From Turnera subulata (taxonomy: Eukaryota > Streptophyta > Magnoliopsida > Malpighiales > Passifloraceae), in NCBI GenBank assembly GCA_028386065.3, contig JAKUCV010001129.1, positions 282,336-346,335 on the forward strand: DNA of 64,000 nt. Direction: 5' to 3'. This document shows, one piece after another, positions 36,382-46,555 of this stretch (its first letter is position 1; every line of letters starts with the position of its first letter). A program made the position numbers and the translations under genes. The notes beneath the pieces were generated by a model. That model had not been told where the DNA came from and searched no databases. It worked only from the letters and a program-made list of their open reading frames with translations.

Positions 36382-38881
36382 CTAACGTGTGTTACAAGAA
36401 CTATGACTCTGGTGTTTGAGGTTGTGTTTACTACTGGCTAACACTCCCCCGCAAACCGAACCGGGGGAACAAAGGTTCAGTTTGGTTCGTAGTGCTTCAA
36501 ATCGGCGCGAGGCTAATGCTTTCGTTAGGATGTCCGCCAACTGGCTTTCCGTGTTGACATAGCGAACATTCAGTGTCTTGTTGGCAACCTGGTCCCGAAC
36601 AAAGTGATAATCAAGAGAGACATGCTTGGTTCGGGAATGTTGAATCGGATTATGACTCAGGTACGTTGCACCGAAGTTATCACACCAGAGGTTGGGAACC
36701 TTGAAAGGAATCCCCAGTTCTCGTAGCAAGGACTGTATCCACAAAGGTTCTGCACTTCCATCGGCTAAGGCCTTGTATTCAGCTTCAGTTGAGGAGCGTG
36801 CCACTGTTCGCTGCTTCTTAGATGACCAGGACACTAGATTGTTCCCAAGATAGACAAGATAGCCCGAAGTGGATTTCCTGTCATCCAAGTTTCCTCCCCA
36901 AACCGCATCGGTATAAACATGAAGGTCTGTTGTGGGGCTGCGGCGGAAGCATAAACCATATGTGCTTGTGTGCTTTAGATACCGGAGTATCCGTTTTACT
37001 GCGGTGTAGTGCTCGTCACTCGGCTCTTGCATATACTGGCTTACTTTGCCTACAGCATAGACAATATCAGGCCTGGTGATGGCAAGGTATTGAAGAGAGC
37101 CTACCAGCTGCCTATAATGTGTCGCATCAGCATGTGGTGTGCCACCTTGCTTCTGCAATTTTATAGATGTGGACGCCGGAGTGTGTAATGGTTTGCATTC
37201 GGCCATGCCTGCTTTGCGTAGAAGTTCATGGATGTACTTCGTTTGATTGAGGGTAATGGTGCCATCACAATATGTTGCTTGGATGCCCAGGAAGTAGTTC
37301 AATCTTCCAAGGTTGCGAATAGAAAACTCATTGCCCAGCTGCTGGATCAAACCGTCTATAAAACAAGAATCATTCCCTGTGAGCAAAATATCATCTACAT
37401 AAATAAGAGCATAGGCAGTAATCGCACCCTTGCGATAAATTATGAGTGAAGTATCAGCCCTGGAGATGAGGAACCCAAGGCTATGAAGAAAGTCACTGAG
37501 ACGGCGATACCAAGCACGAGGTGCTTGCTTCAGACCATACAAAGAGCGATGAAGACGACAGACATAATGAGGATGGTCCTTGGAAACAAACCCTTGAGGT
37601 TGCTGCATATAAACCTCCTCTGTAAGTGTACCATGGAGAAAAGCATTGCTCACATCAAGTTGTTGGATCAACCAGTTGTTTGACAAAGCGTGAGCAAGGA
37701 CCACCCGGATAGTAGTGGGTTTGATCACTGGGCTGAACACCTCCTTAAAGTCAATTCCTTCGCGTTGATGGAAACCTTTGGCTACTAGACGAGCCTTGTA
37801 TCGTTCAACACTGCCATCGGCTTTCTTCTTAATTCTGTACACCCATTTGTTCCCTACTACATTCATGGCATCAGAGTATGGGACAAGTGTCCAGGTATGA
37901 TTCCTGACCAGAGCATTTACCTCATCTTGCATGGCATCACGCCATTGCTTGTTTTTTACTGCTTCAGTATAGGACACCGGTTCAGTGATTGGTAACTCCT
38001 TTTTCTGGACAGAATAATTAGATGGTGAATATTTGGTGGGTGGTTTGATGTTCGTGCGCAAGGATCTACAAGGAGGTGGCGGGGAAGGGGACTCAGAAAA
38101 GGTGGAGGGCAACTGTCCCTGTGGGGAAGATGAATGGGGCTGACTTATACTAGGGTCAGGATATGTGAGAGTGCGTCGCAAGGGTAAGGATGACACTGGA
38201 GAAGGGAGAGGGTGCTGGTTGACTGCTGGTGATTGAGGAGATGAGGAAACAGTGTGTGTTGTAGACGAAGGATGAGTAGTGTGCGTCATTGGAGAGCTAG
38301 GAGATGGAAGAGTACCTGTGTTGGTTGGCTTGGTCGGGAAGAAGACTGACAATGGGATCAAGACCCAAGTGTCTTGAGCAGATGGTGGCGTGCGAGGTTC
38401 CTGTTTGACACTGGAAAATGGAAAAATATGTTCAAAAAATCTAACGTGCCGTGAAATATACATGCGTTTTGTAGAATAATCTAAACAACGATACCCATGA
38501 TGTAATGGGCTGTAACCGAGAAAGATACATGGTTGGGACCTGTAGTCAAATTTGTGTTGGTTATACGGACGTAAGTGAGGATAACACAGACACCCCAACA
38601 CACGCAAGAAGCTATAATCTGGTGAATGTTTGTATAAAAGCTCATAAGGTGTTTTATTGCCAAGGATTTTTGTGGGCATGTGATTTATTAAGAACACTGC
38701 AGTGTCAAAAACAAAATTCCAATATTGAAAAGGAATGTTGGTCGTAGACATTAGTGTCAAGCCTGTTTCAACAATGTGCCTATGACGCCGCTCTATGGAT
38801 CCCTGCTGCTCATGCGTATGGGGACACATGATGCGATGCTTAATTCCACAATCAGTAAAAAGTTTGTGTAATTTCCTATAC

Positions 38882-38916
<35 letters not shown>
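36382..38916 (-). pseudogene. Copia pol remnant: integrase end, reverse transcriptase, RNase H
   Basis: An uninterrupted frame of over 800 codons begins in the poly-G tract of integrase. It contains the integrase segment YRKLHKLFTDCGIKHRIMCPHT, a long Ser/Pro-rich linker, RT from about residue 330 (VGNKWVYRIKKKADGS, KARLVAKGFHQREGIDF, YVDDILLTGND) and RNase H with YTDAVWGGN, TVARSSTEAEYKAL and TKHVSLDYHFVRD. The RT and RNase H parts look intact. The N-terminus is artificial, because the homopolymer shifts the frame away from the upstream integrase part. Confidence 0.9.
38883..38914. repeat. Poly-C tract (32 C) within Copia integrase
   Basis: The run encodes Gly on the minus strand, at a point where integrase reads ...SIQTDWGG | EYRKL. 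It seems to be an expansion of a short G run that breaks the frame. It could be a true slippage expansion or an artefact of sequencing or assembly. Confidence 0.9.
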
Positions 38917-38917
<1 letters not shown>

Positions 38918-39113
38918 CAGTTTGAATGGATTTGATCTTTGTGGAGAATTGTCGTTCAACAAGCTTTTGAAACAAAAGAAATATAGAATAGGCATCTGAT
39001 TTGCGAAAATCGCCCATTTTGGTATTCTTGAATCACGTTAGTAGTTCCTTTTGCTATATCATAAATTTTGGTAGTTGTGACCCTATTCCCCTCCCAGGGG
39101 TTTGTAGTGATTT

Positions 39114-40764
39114 TTAGTTTAGGTTTCCACGTTCACTTGCTACTTTTGATCTTACGTTTAGAAGTTTACTGGACTTGCCCATGGGACAAGCCAGACAGGA
39201 CGACTTAGGTGACTTATGCGAAACAGAAAAAGGAAAAAGCTTCATTATTTCTTGCTGAACATGTTGATGGGGATGACCAAGACGACGATGCCACACATCT
39301 GCTCCAACCCGGACAGCCGACAGGACAACACGAGGTGAGGCAACATGTTGAGGCGAGAAGACATATAAACCGTGACTACTCTTGCCTGTGAGGAGTGGTT
39401 TCCTGGTGACCTGATCCTTGACAAAGAATTGGTCAGGATGAAACTCAAAGAAGACATGATTATCTTTAGAGAATTGTTGGACAGATAAGAGAGATTTGTT
39501 TAGTTGGGGTACATGAAGAGCATTCTTAACCAAAAGAGGACGTGAAGAAGAGAAGGGCAAGGAATTACCAACACCGGAGATGGCAAGATCGGTGCCATTG
39601 CCAATTTGAACTGAGTCGGTGCCCGGATACTCGCAGTAGTTAGTGAGATTATAGTGGTCAGAAGTCACGTGGTGACTTGCCCCGGTGTCTGGATACCATG
39701 GATAAGTAGGATATGATGTAGAGATAGTGTTAACAGAAGGAGGAGGAGAATTGTATCGTTGGTAGCAATTCGGGGCTGTGTGCCCAACTTTGCTGCATAT
39801 CTGACACCATGGGCGGTTTCCATCAAAATTTCCACTTCGAGGAGAACGATTATCATAGAAGTTGCCTCGGCCTCTGCCGCGGCCACCATGTCCTCGCCGT
39901 CCTCCACCACGTCCGCCACGCTGTGAAGGTGGACCCTGTTGTCGTTGAACATTGTTCACAGTGGGCATGACTGCAGCATCCTTCACCGTCTCGGCAGTGA
40001 CAGGGGACTCCAAAGATAGAGTTTTCATGGGGTCATTGTTGAGAAACTCATAGCTCATTAGTGCCCCTTGAAGTTCCGGAAAGGACATAGGTTCTGACTT
40101 GGCAGTGATAGTGGTGGCGAAGGTCTTGAGATCAGGCTGAAGCCCCCGAATCAAGTGAATCTGAAAATCGGTAGGTGCAAGGGCTTGACCACTCGCTGCC
40201 AACTCGTCGGACAATCGCTTTACACGATTAAGATACTGCTGCACTGGTTCATCCGGCTTCTGAGAAATCTTGCTGAAGAGCGGTATGAATAGCCATACGA
40301 CGAGCCTGATTCGAGGAGGCAAGGGAAGATTCAAGGGCATCCTATGCTTCTTTGGAGGTTTGCTTGCCGACAACAGTGGGGAACACTTCAACAGAAAGGG
40401 AAGAAGTGATGCAGCTCAGAATAGCTTGATCCTGCTGCACCCAACGAGCATAATCAGGATTGGGAGCAGCAACGCCATCATCCCGGAGAACAAAAGCAGG
40501 AGGACAGGGGAAGGTGCCTTTCACAAAACCGAGAACACCCTGTCCTGCAAGAAACGGTTCAATCTGCGCTTTCCAAAAAACGTAGTTAGTATGAGACAAT
40601 TGAAGAGAAACAGCATGATGGGAATTACTCAAAGACTGGATTGGTGCCGCTGCAGGAACAGCTGGAGCAGCAGATGGATTGTTATTGTTGTTTCCAGAAG
40701 AGCTTGCTGTTTCGGAAATTTTTGGGTTGGTATCTGAAGCTTTGGGGGAATTGACGGTAGACAT
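39114..40764 (-). pseudogene. Copia gag-protease remnant with stop and frameshift
   Basis: The gag start (MSTVNSPKASDTN) lies at 40762-40764 on the minus strand. The frame runs to a stop near 40342, just after GKQTSKEA. The same protein continues in another frame (KPDEPVQQYLNRVKRLSDELA) through an Arg/Gly-rich stretch, the CCHC zinc knuckle, protease (WYPDTGASHHVTSD) and GAG-pre-integrase (DVWHRRLGHPHQHV, CLACPMGKSSK). It ends at a stop at 39114, where the integrase core should begin. Confidence 0.88.
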
Positions 40765-41695
40765 GACAATGAATCAAAAAAGGAAACAAGTGTTATGCGG
40801 TTAAGCCTAGGGCTCCGCTACCATAAAGAATCACAAGTATTAGAGTTTATAGAATATGAATCAGGCACTCTCTAACGTGAGACCTGCATGTTGTATATAT
40901 ACTGATTACAAGATACATTCCTGACGTGACACCAATACATAGACTAAGATACATTCCTAACAATACATAAATACATTGTAGTCTATGTTAATCAGTTGTG
41001 TGTGCTAACGTGTGTTACAAGAACTATGACTCTGGTGTTTGAGGTTGTGTTTACTACTGGCTAACACAGGAAAGTGTCCTTTATGCTTTCGTTATGTTGG
41101 GAGTATCTGTTGCCGGGCCATTGAGAAGGTGATTCAATCACTTGAGGTGCCATGCCGTAATTCCATATATGGGTGCAAAGAAACAGTTCGCTACAGCAAG
41201 AAATACAACCATGATCATCATAACACTTGCATATATGCCCCTTGTTCTTGCCCCCACCTCCAATGCAGCTTTCTTGGCCCATCGGAGCAGTTATACATAC
41301 ATTCCAAAAGCAAGCATGCAGATTCTACGATATGCTTCCAATTTAACAGTACCTTCTCCATTTCCTTTATTGGCTATGGCAAGGGAGACGAATTTAAGGT
41401 TCTTCAGGAAGACAGTCAAGGTGTTTTGTTTGTTGTGAACAATAAGTCGGGACCTAATTGCCGTGCAGTCATAGTCAATTGTATAGGGCCTTCTTCGTCA
41501 TTGGCTCGATACTCTTATGAACCGACAGCAAGAACTGCGGGAAGGCATCTACATTTTCAATCTGAAGTTATGAACATTCCATCTAGGACTGCAACTCCTT
41601 CTGTGGGTTTTCTTTTAGTTTCAAATGGCTTCTTTTATCCATTTATTACCTTTACATTGGAATTATGTATTCGTCGTGAGTCCCCGAACATCTAG

Positions 41696-42625
41696 AGAAT
41701 GCACCCGCCATTTGATGTTATTTGTTATAAATGCAATTCGCAAGTAGTGGCTGGAATTGACATTGATTCAGTTATATAAAATTGTTTTTCCTTTTGGTTT
41801 AAATCAGTCATATATATTGTTTTCAAGCATATATATAGTGACATTATCATGCCTATACTGCATTCTTTGATCAGTAACTTGCCACAGTACTGATGTTCTT
41901 CAAGTATACTGTGTACGCAATTCTCTTCACAAACAACTAGTTTCTTGTTCTTCATAAGTAACTTTGTTGATGCTATGTTCTTCAATAGTATAAATGTGGT
42001 ATTTATATTGTACGACAGAAAATCCATCGCGCGTCGGGAACATTGTTGCCCTGAGTTGCAAGAGGCCATCTCTTTCGGTAGCCCTATTCAATGAACCCGC
42101 TGAATACAGATAATAACAATCTCAGAGTTGCAATTGTTTACCAAGAATGTTTCTTATAAGAACAGGAATGCTAGTTCTCCTTCATTAACAAAAATGGTAG
42201 TTAACTACTAGTATATATCTAGAACCGCATTGGCCTTCATTATAATCGCCGGGTCGACTCGATTAAATTTTAGGAAAAAAAAATTATAGCTGACTAAATT
42301 ATCTTTGAATATTTAATTTATTCTGAGTGGTATTAGGAATTAATAATTACATAATCTTTCACAGATTTTTCTATCTTGCACATAATATTCATTAATTACG
42401 AGAATTGTTTTTTTTTCGGAGGCTTATCTTGTGTCCTAATAGAAAAAACCATCTTTTTAGAAAAGTACGTGATAGAACAACCAACCTAAAACCCTAGCTT
42501 GTGGTGGGAATTAGAACGAGTAATATATTGTGGAGATGGTAAACGAAACCAGCCGCTAGTGTAAATTAAAAAAAAGCGAAGCCAGCGAGTCTGGAAAAAA
42601 GGTTGATAGAAAGGAGTGTAAAGTA
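41696..42625. other. Region between SINA genes 2 and 3, with SINA fragment
   Basis: The left part is the 3' flank of gene 2, similar to the 3' flank of gene 3 (CATATATATAGTGACATTATCATG and the like). The SINA C-terminal fragment at 41985-42113 is annotated separately. The last ~120 bp are the duplicated SINA promoter/5' UTR (GCGAAGCCAGCGAGTCTGG). Confidence 0.55.
41985..42113 (+). pseudogene. Fragment of a SINA-like C-terminal domain
   Basis: Reading across one frameshift, the region gives VVFILYDRKSIARR then GNIVALSCKRPSLSVALFNEPAEYR and a stop. This lines up with the segment VLFILNNKVERYGNVITLSCIRPSSLEGGYSYD of SINA gene 1. No RING or zinc-finger part is nearby, so it is a relic of another duplicated member. 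Confidence 0.7.
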
Positions 42626-44038
42626 ATGGCCCTCAACGTGACTTTAACTGACCCCGGTGTGCTTGATTGCCCCATCTGCTGTGAACCCTTCACAGCTCCT
42701 GTTTTTCAGGTTAGTTTTTCTTCTGTTCCCAGTTATCTATAATTTTGGTTATTAAGGTTGGTTGTCATCTTTTTCCATAATTAGGTTGGTTTTTGTGTGG
42801 TTAATTTTTCATTAGTATGGCTTACTGTAGAATTTTTTTTTGCTTTGTTTATTGGTTTTTGTCGACTAATATCGGCAAATGTTTCATACAGTTGAATATG
42901 GGGTGTTGTAGTTGTTTTGTTTCTTGTGAATGTTTGATGCTGTTAGCTATGCACCATTACTTCCACGAAAACATACAATCCAACTGAACAGAATTATGCA
43001 AATTATGCAAATTTCGACGCTTTGAATTTGAATCATAGCTATATCTTGTGATAGATTTAACTGAACAGATCTTCCAATGTAGCAATTATTGATTCCAAAT
43101 TGAAGGCTAATTAGGCAAAATGAGAAATTCTGACATCCAAAATAGAGAGCGTGAATACTTAGTAACTGATTTTAAAGATTGTGGGTTTAAAATTTAGACA
43201 ATATATAGAAGAAAACTTTATAGGAGATGATCTCAATTCCATGCTGCTGAAGTATCAAACTTTCCATATCCTTTATGGGTATTAATTAGTACATGGTTCA
43301 TTAATTATATTTGTAGCGACTAGTGTCTAATTAATCTCAAAAGTTTCTGCATATTCTGCACTGCTTTTGCAGTGTTCGAATGGCCATCCAGTTTGTTCTT
43401 CCTGCTGCTCGAAACTTGCAAACAGGTGCGCTTCATGCTCTCTTCCTGTTGGGAGAATCCGTTGCCGGCCCATTGAGAAGGTGATTGAATCACTTGAGGT
43501 TCCATGCCGTAATTCAATATACGGCTGCAAGGAAACAGTGGGCTACAGGAAGAAATTCAACCATCGTCATTATAAGACTTGCATATATGCCCCTTGTTCA
43601 TGCCCCCATTTTGAGTGCAACTTTGTCGGCTCCTCGAGGCAGTTATACGAGCATTATTCCAGCAGTACTCATGCAGCTTCCAGGATTCGCTTCAAATTTA
43701 AGAAGTGCTTCTCCATTTCCTTTGCCACGTATGACCAAATTAAGGTTCTTCTGGAAGAGACTCAAGGTGTTATGTTTGTTGTGAACAATAAGGCAGAACC
43801 TAATTGCCATGCAATCATGGTCAACTGTATAGCGCCCTCTTCGTCATTGGCTCAATACTCTTATGACCTGACAGCAAAAAAGAAGGGAAGGTATCTACAT
43901 TTTTCATCTGAAACGATGAACATTCCATCAAGGACTGAAACTCCTTCCGAGGGTTTTCTTTTAGTTCCAGAAGAGTTCAATGATACCCTGTTTAGCTTCA
44001 CATTGGAATTATGCATACGTGAGGCCACGGACGTCTAG
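42626..44038 (+). CDS. SINA-like RING E3 ubiquitin ligase (gene 3)
   Basis: The two exons 42626-42709 and 43373-44038 give 249 residues (MALNVTLTDPG). In gene 2 the matching start lies five codons earlier; here that codon is AAG, so the second Met is the likely start. The RING begins Cys15-Cys18 in exon 1, and the intron again falls after VFQ. The SIAH zinc finger (CRNSIYGC, CIYAPCSCPHFEC) and the C-terminal SINA domain follow. It is a compact member without the long N-terminal tail of gene 1, and most like gene 2. With gene 2 broken, this may be the working short copy. Predicted role: dimeric E3 ligase; the substrate is unknown. Confidence 0.93.
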
Positions 44039-46555
44039 AGAAATCCAATTCGCAAGTAGCGGCTGGAATTGACATTAGTTCAGTTATATAATTTTTTTTG
44101 TTGATCCAAAGTTATATAGATTATTTTCATCCATATATAGTAACATTATCATGATTATAGTACTACTGGAGTGCGCTTTTTTTCCATACATAGTAACATT
44201 ATCTTGGAACAGGCATGCAAGATCTCCTTCGGTTTTATTAATTATGTTTCCCAGTAGATCAATTCTCCAGCAATTGCATATATCTGATAATGGTTGATGC
44301 ATCTTCCACCGTAGTGAGATGATAGTAAATGATTTCGCTATCAAATAATGATGTATGGGTTGGAGGTTGATGGGTGGAAGGGTGACGTTTGATAACAGTG
44401 CATTTGCAAGATATAATTAAACACTTCCTCATTGGGATCTGTTGATGTGCTCGATCTACGGCCTCTCTGCCTAATTAGAGCCCTTTAGCATTCCTGTTTT
44501 TCATGTTCAATTCACTCTTTGAGATTGATGTTTGGTATGTTAATTTATTAAGTTGTGATTTCATGCATTAGCATTTTTATTGTGGATTCGATAACTTCCT
44601 GTAGACTGTAGTGCATATTTCGTACGTAGAGTTGTACATCAGGATTTTTTTCGTTACTTGTGATTGTTTAGTGTTCCCAGCTGGTTCCCGAGTTTGGGGC
44701 TTGATTGCTTGTGATGTTTTCCGATGTTTGCTTCTTAGCACTAGATCTTTGTTATAAGCCTTAACTTTTGTTTTTACGATGAGGATGTCGGTTAATGATT
44801 AGAGCATCATTGAAAAGTTTTACTCTTATTTGTGTGATAAAAAGCTGCAGGATTAAACCATGGTAATTAAGCAGAATTCCTTTACTTTTAAACAGGAAAA
44901 AAGAAAGTGACGACGGTGGGAAGTTATTGTGCTTCCTCAACTCCAATCTTATATTCTTTGAAGTTTATGTATCACATATCTCATTCAAACATTTTGTACC
45001 GTGATTAATTAATATCTAATCTTATTAATTTTTTGCATCCTTGGTGCTCAATTCATCAGTGTCGAAATGGGTATACAGATTGTTCTTCCTGCTGCCAAAA
45101 CCTTGCACAAAATAAAGGTAACGAAAAAGCTCTGAAGGAGAAAGTTACTAAGCAGAAGCCCTGTTTAGTTGCACTCTACCATCGGAATCCTAATGAAGCC
45201 AAAGAAAAAGGTGGGGGATGGTGAAAGAAGGGGAGAGTAAAAACGAAATGGGACAAGGATTTACCGCAAGTCTTTAGCAGTAACTTTTGGGAATAACACC
45301 CTAACTTAACACTGTATTAGGAACCGGGAAAGTACAATGCTCCGCAGCAGGGAGGAATAGTCAGCCGCCACTCTGTAACTGATGACCGTAGAAAAACGCC
45401 ACAGTTGAAAAATCTTTCCTTTTTCCATAAAGAATTATTATTTATTATTAATCCCTAAATCAACAACATCCCAGTTCTAATCCCAATCAATTTTCCTCGA
45501 ACCTTATTGCCCCTTTCTTGTAAAACCCTAATCTTTATTCCTTAATTACTGCCCTCTGAGGTCTCCTCTCCCTGCTCTTCAACTGCAGCAGAGAAATGGT
45601 TTCACTTCTCAATCTCTTTAACTTTTAATTTTCATTTACTGAATTGTGTACTTTGTTTTCCTTTCTTTAACGTTGAATGAAGTAAAAGTTTCTCTCATAA
45701 TCACGCTGCTGTTTCTAGTGAAGCATGGGATTATAGAGATGAAGGTACAGTCTTTAGTTGCAGGGATTCTACCCAGAAGAGTATTCGGGCAATTTATGGG
45801 CTGGCTTGAGTGGGTTTGGGTTTTTAATTTGAAAAGCATCCCCATATAGGAAAAAAAAAAAAAAGTCATTAGGTACTACCCGGCAAAGCACGATGCTTTG
45901 ACCCCGCATATACCTCTTGTAAGAGTATTTGAGGAGTCCCTCCAGCTGGTTTTGACTTCATAAGCACATTCCTGATCATGGTTGCATTTACACTTGAAAC
46001 GAGAAAGATGATGTATTCTTTGCTGTGATTCCTAATTTTTGTTTGGCTATGTTATTGGTTTCATCATCTTAACTATGGTCACTAAAGAGCTTGGGTTGTG
46101 TTAAGTCTGGGTTTAGGGAGAAGGAAGCATCTGGATGTAGAGCAGTGTGGTTTTTTGAGCCTTGTTTGACTGCTGGCTGGATCCATAAGAAATGGAACTC
46201 ATAATAGGAGAACTGAGAGAAAGGCTGGGAGGCAAGAGAAAGGAAAAATAGATAGATAAACGAGAGTTTCAAGTCTGCTTCTTGAATCTTACACCTTTTC
46301 TGCGTATGTACATTCGTATGCTTGCACTTCTTCTTTGAAGCTTTATTTTTAAAGCATTACTATGTGAAGGTATATAGGCTTATTCTCATAAAAGAGCCTT
46401 CTTATGTCAAATTTGGAACGGACCCTGCAATTTAATTTTGGCATCAACCATCTTCTACCTTTTTATTGGCGGAAAGAAACATTTGCTTCCCAAACTTGTT
46501 TGGATGAAGAGCTAATAAATCCAACTTTTAGGTACCAAGTGAAGAGGATTCTGTT
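44039..46555. other. Region between SINA gene 3 and the HMG/SINA chimera
   Basis: It contains the decayed SINA copy (44449-45230), a telo-box AAACCCTAA at 45523-45531 and the likely 5' UTR of the chimeric gene. An ATG at 45596-45598 followed directly by GT could be a tiny first exon. A poly-A run lies at 45850-45864. No other gene is recognised. Confidence 0.5.
44449..45230 (+). pseudogene. Decayed SINA-like copy
   Basis: Exon 1 is recognisable at about 44449-44504: GTGCTCGATCTACGGCCTCT...CCTGTTTTTCATGTTC aligns with the exon ending GTTTTTCAG|GTT of the intact genes, but with frameshifts and a lost donor (CAT instead of CAG). Exon 2 begins near 45060 (TGTCGAAATGGGTATACAG) and encodes CRNGYTDCSSCCQNLAQNK, the second half of a RING. 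It then runs into unrelated sequence and a stop near 45224. The zinc fingers and C-terminal domain are missing. Confidence 0.75.

Larger units (their letters stand above)
36201..41066 (-). mobile_element. Copia LTR retrotransposon, Ale/Retrofit-like, young but defective
   Basis: Two 243-bp LTRs (36201-36443 and 40824-41066) differ at one base, and a CAGGA duplication flanks the element (36196-36200 and 41067-41071). Transcription orientation is minus: a polypurine tract (GCGGGGGAGTG as minus strand) lies next to 36443, and a Met-tRNA-like primer site TGGTAGCGGAGCC next to 40824. In coding order it has gag with zinc knuckle CQICSKVGHTAPNC (near 39790), protease DTGASHHVT (near 39675), GAG-pre-integrase (near 39200), integrase remnants, RT with YVDD (near 37395) and RNase H ending about 36440. 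Defects are a stop in gag (near 40350), a frameshift near 40280, loss of the front of the integrase core (about 39017-39120) and a poly-C run in integrase. It probably moved using proteins from another copy. Confidence 0.93.
35348..41695 (+). pseudogene. SINA-like RING E3 gene 2, split by a Copia insertion in exon 2
   Basis: Exon 1 is 35348-35446 (33 codons, MECKLMALNV...). Exon 2 begins at 36150 (TGTAAGAATGG, after a good acceptor) and is interrupted after 36200 by the Copia element. It resumes at 41072 and ends with TAG at 41693-41695. Ignoring the insert and one copy of its CAGGA duplication, the frame would be continuous through both exons for 257 residues, so the gene was intact until the insertion. 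The break falls between the third and last Cys pairs of the RING. As it stands the transcript would meet a stop at the insertion point (AGGATAA). No other disabling change is visible in the exons, which fits a recent knockout. Confidence 0.9.
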
